Shown here piece after piece: positions 9,525 to 17,829 of a stretch of DNA of 64,000 bases (within the stretch, counting starts at the first letter, position 1; each line of letters starts with the position of its first letter). Below the pieces are notes generated by a model. The model was given only the letters and a program-made list of their open reading frames with translations, did no database searches and was not told the origin of the DNA. The position numbers and the translations under genes were made by a program. Origin of the DNA: an uncultured Gammaproteobacteria bacterium (GTDB taxonomy: Bacteria; Pseudomonadota; Gammaproteobacteria; Arenicellales; JAANXG01); assembly GCA_947258785.1 (NCBI GenBank), contig CAMYJT010000002.1, forward strand, positions 158,622 through 222,621. The letters run 5' to 3'.

Positions 9525-9761
9525 TCAAGTCCGCATATCAGCGTATTCACGCTGCGGACTTACCGCGGCAGTGTAGACCCGATTGAGTCCGCGGCAGACA
9601 GTCTGGATCGCCGGTTCGGCCAATTTAGGATACAACGGCAAACTCAGGGCCTCCCCGGTCAGGGCCTGGGTGTTGGGCAGATCGGCGAGCTTCCCGACGA
9701 ATACCCCATTCAGCTTGGTGCCGCGAGCCTGCGCACAGTCCTCGATAATGGCGATGTTCGG
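9525..9761 (-). pseudogene. Fused fragments of a DegT/DnrJ/EryC1/StrS aminotransferase
   Basis: An open minus-strand frame of 78 codons joins two conserved pieces of a sugar aminotransferase of the DegT family. The first is IAIIEDCAQARGTKLNG, the segment around the PLP-binding Asp. The second is TGEALSLPLYPKL, the C-terminal signature near the end of the protein, followed by a diverged tail and TGA at 9525. Around 200 residues that separate these pieces in a real enzyme, including the PLP lysine, are missing, and no start or N-terminal half is found upstream, where stops occur. This is a deletion relic, not a gene. Confidence 0.75.
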
Positions 9762-9816
9762 GCCGCTCTACTATTCACGGCCCGCATGGTTAAAATAACC
9801 GTTGTCAGCGGCACTT

Positions 9817-10482
9817 ATGTCCGTGCGTAGTTCAAGAACAAGCATCGTGAATTCGTTTCGAGAGAATATTCCAGCGCACCTCATGCCTCAGGCAGGCTCG
9901 GCGGTCATGTTCGATGCCCCGGGGCTCGAGCGCTTGAGCAAAGTACGCCCACAAACCGTTCTCGCCCTGTATGTGCCAATTGTTCTGTTGTGTACCTACC
10001 TAGGCTTGGCGTCTTCGTCGGTACCGACGTACATGTTTCCGGCTTACTTCTTGTTGGGCGGATTGTCATGGACGCTGTTCGAATATCTTTTTCACCGGTT
10101 TATTTTCCATTTTATCCCCCGTTCCGACAACGGCTTCAGACTTCAGTTCATCATGCACGGCGTACATCATCGTTTCCCTCACGACAAAAACCGACTGGTC
10201 ATGCCGGTAACGGTCAGTATACCCGTCGCGCTGCTAATCTGGTGTGGGGCCAGCGCTTTATTGCAGGATAATGGTTTCGCGTTGTTTGCAGGATTTGTCT
10301 TCGGCTACATTTGTTACGACATGATCCACTACAGCATTCATCACTTTCCCACACCAAAACAGCCCGCGCTTCGGGCGATCTGGGTCAGTCACCTCAAGCA
10401 TCACTTTAAAAATCCGCACCGGTCATTCGGCGTAACGACGCCGGTATGGGATTACGTGTTTGGTACCCACCATAGCCCTTGA
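9817..10482 (+). CDS. Fatty-acid hydroxylase / sterol desaturase family membrane protein
   Basis: A 221-residue integral-membrane di-iron oxygenase. The diagnostic histidine boxes are all present: HRFIFH, HGVHH, HYSIHH and HLKHH, which ligate the two irons. Two hydrophobic regions come before the first box and two between the second and third, the usual arrangement. The layout and short length resemble the catalytic part of Scs7-type fatty acid 2-hydroxylases, which act on lipid acyl chains at the membrane; the exact substrate is an inference only. A TTG 15 bases upstream is an alternative start. No redox partner is encoded next to it. Confidence 0.85.
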   Translation: MSVRSSRTSIVNSFRENIPAHLMPQAGSAVMFDAPGLERLSKVRPQTVLALYVPIVLLCTYLGLASSSVPTYMFPAYFLLGGLSWTLFEYLFHRFIFHFIPRSDNGFRLQFIMHGVHHRFPHDKNRLVMPVTVSIPVALLIWCGASALLQDNGFALFAGFVFGYICYDMIHYSIHHFPTPKQPALRAIWVSHLKHHFKNPHRSFGVTTPVWDYVFGTHHSP

Positions 10483-10496
10483 TCTTTGGATTCCGC

Positions 10497-11012
10497 TCAA
10501 CATCCCTCATCCCGGTGTGCAGCACCGGTCATTTCGAGCGCGCGTACATAGTCGGTCCAAGGTATTACCTCGATGATTACCTTGTACTCGAATCCTATGT
10601 CGGCCGCACGTAATTCAAAAAACTCCGCGCTCAGGTGCTTGTCACCCCGGGTAAGCTCCAGTTTGCCGGGGTAACACTCGATCTCGCTGTAATTATTGGG
10701 ATCGGACAGCCTGATCAACTGATCGATGCATTCCTGCAGCGGCACACACTTATACGTTCCATCGCTCTCCCGGTAGTGGCTGGTCGCATACTCTATGGCC
10801 TTTTCATTTCCGAAGTGGGACAGCATGGTGACTTTGTCGTGCTGTATATACCGGTGAAAGTGTGGATATATGTCGTCCACCTTGAGTATTTCCGGTTTGT
10901 GTTTGAACGAAATATGGAAAGACACGATGGTTGAGAATGAGAATGTGACTTTCGCCATTTCGTCACGATTCCAGTACAGACTGATTTCGTTAATGTCAGT
11001 TTCAATCGTCAC
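10497..11012 (-). CDS. Uncharacterised 171-residue protein
   Basis: I do not recognise a family. The protein is acidic, soluble and beta-rich in appearance, with no signal peptide or membrane helix. It starts MTIETDINEISLYW and ends with a short charged tail. The coding potential looks real: the composition is balanced and more AT-rich than its neighbours, which may hint at a separate origin. It is convergent with the fatty-acid hydroxylase gene, with only 14 bp between them. Confidence 0.65.
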   Translation of the reverse strand: MTIETDINEISLYWNRDEMAKVTFSFSTIVSFHISFKHKPEILKVDDIYPHFHRYIQHDKVTMLSHFGNEKAIEYATSHYRESDGTYKCVPLQECIDQLIRLSDPNNYSEIECYPGKLELTRGDKHLSAEFFELRAADIGFEYKVIIEVIPWTDYVRALEMTGAAHRDEGC

Positions 11013-11144
11013 GGATTGCCGCCCGGTTGTCGTTGATCTGTGAATGGAAAAACCGCGGTTCGTACGCGGCGGACACGACCCAACCCCGCCCCCGGCAGTG
11101 ACAAATTATAAACGCTTGGCTACCGTCCAGGTGGAATCCGCGGT

Positions 11145-11744
11145 TCAAAACGTCCAGATCGCCGTCACTCCCAAGCCTTTGCTGGCGATGGAGGCCTTAG
11201 GCACCCAGCCCGGAACCCGTCCGGCGAACAAGCGGTAGGCATCGAGCGTTGCCGGCACGGCCAGGGCTAACGCGACCTGACTGTTGGAGAGACCGGTCGC
11301 CGCCGCCATGCCCTCAACATCACCATCGTCATGGTGCTTCAACAGGGTCATGTAAATTAGGGTAATACCGAGGTGCCCCAGCACCGCTCCCGCCGCGATA
11401 TGCCTGGCGCGCGGTGGCGGGTCGCGGCGGCCCAGCGTCCGGAAGGCGATTTCAGCGGTCAACCACTGCGTCTGAAATCCGGCAGACGCGAGCCTCAGTC
11501 GGTCGCTGTCCGAGAGATCGGGATCCGGGTAAACGATGGACAATCCTTCAAACTCGAAATTCGTGCCGGTGGCCGTCGCCACGCCGATGTGACCGAGTTC
11601 GTGTATCGCTACCGTTCCCGAGAATCCCAGCAACAACTCCAACCAGTGCGTGCGCAAAGTTTCGGCATTCCATTTGAATGCATAGCAAGGCGCGCCATAG
11701 CCATACACCGCCAGCAACAACCCCGCGAACACGAGACGACGCAT
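11145..11744 (-). CDS. Membrane protein with M50-like HELGH motif
   Basis: A 199-residue protein with an N-terminal signal or anchor (MRRLVFAGLLLAVYGYG) and a zinc-protease-type HELGH at residues 48-52, inside the hydrophobic stretch GTVAIHELGHIGVATATG. This placement resembles membrane-embedded M50 proteases, but no clear second-domain NxxPxxxxDG motif is visible, so proteolytic activity is uncertain. Further hydrophobic segments follow in the second half (HIAAGAVLGHLGITLIYM and the AGLSNSQ-adjacent stretch). The start at 11744 was preferred to 11789 because it places the signal sequence at the N-terminus. No known relative was identified. Confidence 0.65.
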   Translation of the reverse strand: MRRLVFAGLLLAVYGYGAPCYAFKWNAETLRTHWLELLLGFSGTVAIHELGHIGVATATGTNFEFEGLSIVYPDPDLSDSDRLRLASAGFQTQWLTAEIAFRTLGRRDPPPRARHIAAGAVLGHLGITLIYMTLLKHHDDGDVEGMAAATGLSNSQVALALAVPATLDAYRLFAGRVPGWVPKASIASKGLGVTAIWTF

Positions 11745-11798
11745 CACCGCGTGCCACGGACCAATGTAATTACCGGGTGGGCGTGGCACACCGCCCGC

Positions 11799-12998
11799 TT
11801 ACCTGACCGCCTGGATCCAGTCGCGCAGGCGCCGTATGCCTTCATCGATCTGCGCCTCGCTCACCGCATAGGAAAATCGGACGTAGTGCTCTTGGGCCTG
11901 GGGTGGAACACCGAACTGGATGTCGGCGAGCACCGCGACACCAGCCTCGTGCAGCCATCGCCTGCGCAGCTCCTCGGCGCTGCCCATCCCAGTCAGCCGG
12001 CACAGTTCGGTGACGTTGGGCCATATGTAGAAGGCGCCGCCCGGGCGTAAGGCCCGAACGCCGTCGAGTCCGTTGAGCCCAGCCACAATCCGGTCGCGGC
12101 GGCGCGTGAAACTCGCCATCATCCGTTGGTGTTCGGTCTGGTCTCCGTTCAAGGCCTCGACACCGGCCCACTGGGCAATGGAATTCGCACAGGAGTCGGT
12201 ATTCGTTATCCAGGTGGAGAAATACGGGGCAAGCGGCACGTTCGCCGCATACCCAAGCCGCCAACCGGTCATGGCATAGCTCTTCGAGGCGCCGTCCAGC
12301 AGGATGGTGCGTTCCTGCATGCCGGGTTCGCCGGCGATGCTGGCGAACTCACCGTCGTGCACCATGCGCGAATACACCTCATCGGACAGCACCCAACACT
12401 GTGGGAAATCCCGCAAGATGTCCGCTATGTCCCCGATCTCCGGCTGCGCCAGCGAGCGGCCGGTCGGATTGTGTGGCGAATTCAAGATTAACAGCCGCGT
12501 ATTAGCGTTGATTAAACTCGCCAGCTCGTCGATGCTGAATGAGAAGGCCTCGCTCTCGAGCAGCGGCAGTGCCACGGGCCGGGCCCCCGACGCAATGATC
12601 TGACTGTCGTAAATCGGAAATCCGGGCCGGGGATAGAGCACTTCGTGGCCCACGCCGTGATCGGTGACGGCCAACAGGGTGTACATGATGAACGGTTTGG
12701 CGCCATTGGCCACCGTGATGTCTTCCGGCCGGTAGGTCACGCCGCGGCTGCGCGCCAGATAATCGACGACGGCCTCCCGCAACTCCGGAATGCCGGCGGA
12801 GGGGGTGTATCCGTGATGGCCCTGATCGATCGCCCGTTTTGCGGCGTCACAGATGTTTGGCGGGGTGGCGAAGTCCGGTTGGCCGATGGCGAAGCTGATG
12901 ATGTCGCCACCTTGAGCGACCAGCCGATTAACCTCCGCCAGCACGACGAATGCATGCTCGGTTCCGAGATTCCGCGTACGTTCGGATACGCTCGGCAT
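11799..12998 (-). CDS. PLP-dependent class I/II aminotransferase
   Basis: A 399-residue cytoplasmic aminotransferase of the aspartate/aromatic fold type I. The Schiff-base lysine is Lys239 in GASKSYAMTGWRLGY; SPHNPTGR (from about 174) and SDEVYS (205-210) are the substrate and PLP-anchoring motifs, and the final Arg that binds the carboxylate is in HYVRFSYA. It belongs to the broad AspC-like group (aspartate, alanine or related amino acids); specificity cannot be assigned. An AGGAGGA ribosome-binding site lies 13 bases before the ATG. Confidence 0.9.
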   Translation of the reverse strand: MPSVSERTRNLGTEHAFVVLAEVNRLVAQGGDIISFAIGQPDFATPPNICDAAKRAIDQGHHGYTPSAGIPELREAVVDYLARSRGVTYRPEDITVANGAKPFIMYTLLAVTDHGVGHEVLYPRPGFPIYDSQIIASGARPVALPLLESEAFSFSIDELASLINANTRLLILNSPHNPTGRSLAQPEIGDIADILRDFPQCWVLSDEVYSRMVHDGEFASIAGEPGMQERTILLDGASKSYAMTGWRLGYAANVPLAPYFSTWITNTDSCANSIAQWAGVEALNGDQTEHQRMMASFTRRRDRIVAGLNGLDGVRALRPGGAFYIWPNVTELCRLTGMGSAEELRRRWLHEAGVAVLADIQFGVPPQAQEHYVRFSYAVSEAQIDEGIRRLRDWIQAVR

Positions 12999-13105
12999 GG
13001 CAGTGATTTAGTCCTCCTTTCTTTAACAAATTGTTCGGCGTAGCTGTATTTTACCCGAACATCGGTGTTTGGCACCGCTGCGTCGACTAACACCGGAGAC
13101 CGGCT

Positions 13106-13612
13106 ATGTTTACACCAATGTCATTCCCACAGTGCAGAAAAGCAAGAGGTGCATGCAAAGCGACAGGCGCCAATTGGACCGGCTACAGCGCGAAACACGG
13201 GCCGCGCAAACCGTACACCTGTGGGACCTGTCATACGACGGGCTGGGAGGCGACCGGAGAGGCGGGGCCCCACCAGGACAACCTGCCCGGCATTCACGGT
13301 ACGTGGTCTGAACCCGGAGTCCGGTGCGAGGCCTGCCACGGCCCCGGTTCCGCGCACGTCGCCGCACCGGATAAGGTCACACCGAGCACCAATGAAAACT
13401 GCGGCGAGTGTCACCGCCGCGGCGACGTCACCCAGATCGACGCCAAAGGCGGCCTGGTTCGCCATCATGAACAATACGAGGACTTGCTCGCCTCACCGCA
13501 CAGACGTTTCGGCTGCACCGTCTGCCATGATCCCCACAAGGGAACGCGCTACGGGTTCGGAGGCTATAAAGGCGAGGACTGCGACTGCGGCAACCTCGGT
13601 CCAATGCTTCCG
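13106..13612 (+). pseudogene. Fragment of a multiheme c-type cytochrome
   Basis: The reading frame holds four c-heme sites: CGTCH, CEACH, CGECH and CTVCH, with the spacing and GPGSAH-type context of periplasmic multiheme cytochromes of the c554-related group. There is no signal peptide: an in-frame stop lies 18 bases upstream of the first Met, and the expected N-terminal heme sites are absent. At the 3' side homology stops after GGYKGEDC, where a further CxxCH would be expected, and the frame then runs antisense into ggt. Both ends appear lost, so this is a relic of a respiratory electron carrier. Confidence 0.65.
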
Positions 13613-13613
13613 G

Positions 13614-15533
13614 TCATCGATGGACTTCGTTACCGTCGCTCGGAACCACCGGTAAGGGGGGGGTTGCAATCTCCATGCGCCGTAGCGAGACCACCGCCCC
13701 GATGCGGCGCCGGTCCGCCGCCCCGTATTGAAGACCGTCCCTACCGATTACCACCGCCTGCACCGAACCGATCACTTCCGGTGCCTGGAAACTGTGCCCG
13801 AGTGCCGTCAGGCGATGAATGGCCGAAGGCGAAAACCCGGATTCCAACCGGGTGCGGCCGGCGGCGGTGTTCACCGTGGTCTGGCGCAGCCGCGGCGCAT
13901 CGACGGCCTCCTGCACCGTGAGCCTGTGATCGATCAGATTGCTGACCATTTGGGCCACCGTCGAGATAATCGAAGATCCACCCGGAGAACCAAACGCAGC
14001 CACCGGCTTGTCGCCCAAAAAGAGCATAGTGGGCGCCATACTGCTGCGCGGCCGCTTGCCGGGTGCCACGTCATTGGCCCCGGGATCATAGCGGTCAGGG
14101 GCGGGGTTGAAGGTCGGCTCACGATTGAAATCGGTGAGCTCGTTATTGAGCATGAACCCGAATCCGGGCACCATCAGACCCGTGCCCCATGCCGACTCGA
14201 TGGTGCTGGTATAACTGACTATGTTGCCGAGCCGGTCAGCAACCGTGAAATGAGTGGTGTTGCGTCCTTCCTCGTCTGCGAGGTGCACCATCGATGGCAG
14301 CCACCCAGCGTTCACGCGCGATGCGCCGGGCGCACGGGGATCGCCCGCAGTGACTTCATCCCCGGACAGCGCGCGGTCGAGGCTGATTCGTGCGCTGCGC
14401 GGCTTGAGGTAAGCGTCACTCAGCAGGCCGGCGGTAGGCAAGGTTACAAAATCGGTGTCACCCATCCATCTGGCGCGGTCCGCAAACGCGAGCCTGCTCG
14501 CCTCGATGAAAACGTGCAGCGCGGGAGCCGAACCGAATCCAAACTCGCCGATGGGGAATCGCTCCATCATTTTGAGGATCTGCATGACCGTCACCCCTCC
14601 GGACGACGGCGGCGGCATCGAGGCAATGCGGAACTCGCGGTAGAACCCCTCGATCGGGCTGCGGATGACGACCCGGTAGCGCGCCAGGTCCTGCAAGGTC
14701 ATACGCCCCACGCCGCCGGGGTTCGAGGTCCTGGTCTGTCGTTGGGTGTCGACGATGGCCTGTGCGATGACGCCGCGATAGAAAGCATCCGGACCCTCCT
14801 CGGCAATCCTGCGCAAGGTCCCGGCAAGTCCCGGCTGCCGCAAGCGCGTGCCGGCACGCAGGGCCACCCCTTCAGGCCGGAATACCGAACGCGCTTCGTC
14901 GTAGGCCGGATTGTCCGGTTCGTGGGACAAGCGCGCGCTGGCGATACTGCTTTCCAGCCGGCGACTGACTGGAAAACCGTTCTCCGCGAGCCGCATCGCC
15001 GGGTGAAGTGCGGCGGCGAGAGAGATGGTGCCCCAGCGGTCGAGGGCGGTGGTCACACCGCGCACGGTGCCGGGGACGCCGACGGCATAACCGCTGGTGG
15101 AACGAATGGTGAATGACGGCTGGCTGGCAAACATATCGGGGGCGGCCGCCGCCGGCGCTGTCTCCCGGGAATCGACAATCACGATTTCCTTGCGGTCCGC
15201 GAGATAAATCATCATGAAGCCTCCGCCACCGATGCCGGAAGACTGGGGCTCCACCACGTTGAGCGCGAATTGCACCGCGGCGGCCGCGTCGATCGCATTA
15301 CCCCCTTGACGCAGCACATGGGCACCGACCCGGGCCGCGGCCGGTTCACTGGTTGTCACCACACCGCCGCGAACGCCGGGCACACCTACGGGAAACACCA
15401 CTGAGGGGGAGGGGCCGCTGCTTGCTGTGCCGACACCGTCGGCCCAGACCGGCGGTAGCGCGCTGGCAAATGTCCCGCCGGCGATGGCCGCCAGCATTAC
15501 CGCTAACCGGTATGTCGAACGGGCCGGGCTCAT
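13614..15533 (-). CDS. ggt: Gamma-glutamyltransferase
   Basis: A 639-residue periplasmic or secreted N-terminal-nucleophile hydrolase that removes the gamma-glutamyl group from glutathione and transfers it to water or amino acids. The start at 15533 places a clear signal peptide (MSPARSTYRLAVMLAAIAGG) at the N-terminus. The precursor cleaves itself before the catalytic Thr, which is Thr426 in NTTHFTVAD. Other family motifs are GGNAIDAAAAVQFALNVVEP, SGIGGGGFMM and, in the small subunit, the GSPGGSSI oxyanion loop. The 3' end is antisense to the tail of a cytochrome relic. It is slightly longer than the E. coli enzyme because of an N-terminal linker. Confidence 0.95.
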   Translation of the reverse strand: MSPARSTYRLAVMLAAIAGGTFASALPPVWADGVGTASSGPSPSVVFPVGVPGVRGGVVTTSEPAAARVGAHVLRQGGNAIDAAAAVQFALNVVEPQSSGIGGGGFMMIYLADRKEIVIVDSRETAPAAAAPDMFASQPSFTIRSTSGYAVGVPGTVRGVTTALDRWGTISLAAALHPAMRLAENGFPVSRRLESSIASARLSHEPDNPAYDEARSVFRPEGVALRAGTRLRQPGLAGTLRRIAEEGPDAFYRGVIAQAIVDTQRQTRTSNPGGVGRMTLQDLARYRVVIRSPIEGFYREFRIASMPPPSSGGVTVMQILKMMERFPIGEFGFGSAPALHVFIEASRLAFADRARWMGDTDFVTLPTAGLLSDAYLKPRSARISLDRALSGDEVTAGDPRAPGASRVNAGWLPSMVHLADEEGRNTTHFTVADRLGNIVSYTSTIESAWGTGLMVPGFGFMLNNELTDFNREPTFNPAPDRYDPGANDVAPGKRPRSSMAPTMLFLGDKPVAAFGSPGGSSIISTVAQMVSNLIDHRLTVQEAVDAPRLRQTTVNTAAGRTRLESGFSPSAIHRLTALGHSFQAPEVIGSVQAVVIGRDGLQYGAADRRRIGAVVSLRRMEIATPPLPVVPSDGNEVHR

Positions 15534-15658
15534 TCCGGTTCGCCTGTCGTGACGTCTAGCCCGCAGTTTGCGCCAGGGTGGCAAAAACAAGAGCTAACAG
15601 GGTATTTACAGTATGAAATTCGATGCATGTCGGATTGGACAGTTTGTGACGAGGTCGG

Positions 15659-15702
15659 CGCCTGTCCCGGTCCTGGCTTGGTCTCGAACACCTGGGCTCG
15701 CC
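15659..15702 (+). mobile_element. Interior fragment of the short interspersed element
   Basis: About 44 bases (CGCCTGTCCCGGTCCTGGCT onward) match, on the opposite strand, the interior segment GTTCGAGACCGAGCCAGG...GGGATAGGCG of the 54832 copy. Homology fades toward the Nudix gene. No terminal repeat remains, so this is a relic that abuts the 3' end of that gene. Confidence 0.55.
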
Positions 15703-15720
15703 ATCTGTGGACTGGGTTGT

Positions 15721-16263
15721 CTATGGAAACACAGCCCAATCGCGATCCTGCAATCTTGGCAGCAGGGGCCGCAAGATCCGGTAGGTAACACCCCAGGCAC
15801 GGTGGCCGCCCACCCGGTAAAACGGGACCCGACGCGGCGCCGGCCAGTCGGCAAAGTGCATGATTGCTTCGCCGTGAGTCTCGGGCTGAGCCAGTTCGTC
15901 GATACCGACCTCAATGACCTCCTCGACCTCACGCGCCTCCGGTTGCCATTCCGGTGGGGGTACGACTGCAGCCAGATAAGGATGGACACGAAAGTAGGAG
16001 GTCAACGTGTCAACCGCCGGCAATGACTCCAGTACCCACACCCGGTCCGCCGCCAGACCGATTTCCTCCCGTGCCTCCCGTAATGCCGTATGCAGCATGG
16101 TGTCGTCGGCCGGATCGTGTTTACCTCCGGGAAAGGCGAGTTGGCCGCCATGCACGCCGCCGGCGCTGCGGCGGATGAGCACGAGCCGCGGACCGTGTTC
16201 GGCATCGAGAATCACAGGGACGAGAACAGCGGCATCGGTTCGGACTTTCGGCGGAATACTCAC
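15721..16263 (-). CDS. Nudix hydrolase, CoA pyrophosphatase (NudL) type
   Basis: A 180-residue cytoplasmic hydrolase with an intact Nudix box reading GGKHDPADDTMLHTALREAR followed by EEIGL. The preceding RRSAGGVHGGQLAFPGG corresponds to the UPF0035 signature (LxxHxGQxxFPGG) that marks coenzyme A diphosphatases, which cut CoA to phosphopantetheine and ADP. Substrate assignment rests on that motif only. The last residues lie against a relic of a mobile element, so the natural C-terminus may have been altered. Confidence 0.88.
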   Translation of the reverse strand: MSIPPKVRTDAAVLVPVILDAEHGPRLVLIRRSAGGVHGGQLAFPGGKHDPADDTMLHTALREAREEIGLAADRVWVLESLPAVDTLTSYFRVHPYLAAVVPPPEWQPEAREVEEVIEVGIDELAQPETHGEAIMHFADWPAPRRVPFYRVGGHRAWGVTYRILRPLLPRLQDRDWAVFP

Positions 16264-16486
16264 CCCACAGACACGTAAACGGTTTAGATTTCGGTACGGC
16301 CTGGTTAGACAACAAAAACGGCATGAGGTTTATACGCTTGGCTGCTCCACAGACCGATCGGCTGGACACGAAAGCGAGACGATCTCACCGCCGCGATCAT
16401 CGCCCAATCTCGGAACGGGGCTCTACACAGGGCTGTGGCCACGCCTCCGCAGGGCGATTGGCAGGCGCCGGCATTCCGGCGGAGAT

Positions 16487-17548
16487 TCAGCCCGATTTGG
16501 CCCCGGCGGTTCGCGCCGGTTTCCGGGAACCGGACCCGGATGAAAGTGGCCGGCCTTGAACCGCGATGCCCTCCTCTGCCATGGTCTTGGCCAACAGTTT
16601 GACACACGCATATACCGCATTCATGTATGGTGTCGGTGTCTCGGTGAGCCGCCCCAATTCGACGACCGAACCGAGCAACGCGTCGGCCTCTATGGCCTTG
16701 CCGGCCTCAACGTCCTGCAACATGGAGGTTTTGTGCTTGCCCACCCGTTCGGCCCCCGCGATGCGCTTCTCCAGCGGTACCCGGAAGGTCACGCCGAGTT
16801 TGTTCGCAATCGTTTGCGCCTCAGTCATCATCATTTCCGCCAGATGTCTGGTCGGAGGAAATTGACAGATATCGACCAGGGTCGAATGGCTCAATGCACT
16901 GATCGGATTGAACGTGAGGTTTCCCCACAGCTTGAGCCATATTTCGGCGCGCACATCGGAGAGAATCGGTGACTTGAAACCGGCGTCGATAAGCATCCCG
17001 GAGACAGTTTGGGCGCGGTCCGATTCCGCACCATCGAGTTCCCCGACGGGATAACGCAACCCTTCGATATGACGGATTACACCGGGCGCCGAGATCTCCG
17101 CGGCCGGGTAGGCAATACAAGCGAGGATGCGGTCGGGTTCAATGTGGGCGGCGATGACTCCGCCCGGATCGACCGCTTGTATCTGGTAATTCTCGTGCGG
17201 ACCGCCTTGTTTGTAGAAGTACCACCACGGGATGCCGTTTTGGGTGGGCACGACGGTGGTTTGCGGCCCAAACAGGTGGGGCAATTGCGGCGCGACGGGC
17301 TCCAGTTGATGGGCCTTGACGGCGAGGATCACAACGTCCTGCGGCCCCACCGTCTGCAAGTCGCTGGTTGCCTCGACATTCCTTGCAAGCTGCTCGGTAC
17401 CGTCGTCCATGATGAGTCTCAGTCCCTGCCTGGTTATCGCGTTCAAGTGCTCACCGCGGGCAATGAGAGTGACATCCTGCCCGGACAACGCCAATTTGAC
17501 ACCGAGCATGCCGCCTATTGCTCCCGCCCCGACTATGCATACTTTCAT
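16487..17548 (-). CDS. panE: Ketopantoate reductase family protein
   Basis: A 353-residue NADPH-dependent oxidoreductase of the ApbA/PanE family, which in pantothenate synthesis reduces 2-dehydropantoate to pantoate. The start at 17548 gives the N-terminal Rossmann motif MKVCIVGAGAIGGMLG; upstream in-frame sequence is not protein-like. The C-terminal domain contains EIWLKLWGNLTFNPISAL, with the conserved Lys and Asn, and HKTSMLQDVEAGKAIEADAL with the conserved S/D pair. The unusually long active-site loop means a related 2-oxo-acid reductase role is possible. No other pan gene is adjacent. Confidence 0.85.
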   Translation of the reverse strand: MKVCIVGAGAIGGMLGVKLALSGQDVTLIARGEHLNAITRQGLRLIMDDGTEQLARNVEATSDLQTVGPQDVVILAVKAHQLEPVAPQLPHLFGPQTTVVPTQNGIPWWYFYKQGGPHENYQIQAVDPGGVIAAHIEPDRILACIAYPAAEISAPGVIRHIEGLRYPVGELDGAESDRAQTVSGMLIDAGFKSPILSDVRAEIWLKLWGNLTFNPISALSHSTLVDICQFPPTRHLAEMMMTEAQTIANKLGVTFRVPLEKRIAGAERVGKHKTSMLQDVEAGKAIEADALLGSVVELGRLTETPTPYMNAVYACVKLLAKTMAEEGIAVQGRPLSSGSGSRKPARTAGAKSG

Positions 17549-17829
17549 CACTGTGTCCCCGTCTATCGTTTCGAATGTGACGACGCCGCACGGTCCCGGC
17601 CGCGCAGGCATCAAGGGCAATCTTCGTGGCCGCGTCACGCCTGACCGGTGCCCATTCTAAGTTGACCCGGCGCCGGACATAAACCTTATTCTATTAATGT
17701 TTGGCATTAAATTCGTTAATATTTTTGTGTACCGCCCCTCCCTGCCGCGTCGATTATTGCCCTTGAAAAAGCGGTCGTTGGCGGACCCAAGCTGCTCGTC
17801 CATGTGGGTCAGGTGCGGCGTGTGCCTGT

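Noticed and set aside
13728..15116. 462-codon plus-strand frame over ggt
   Set aside because: Antisense shadow of the gamma-glutamyltransferase gene; no ribosome site or known family.
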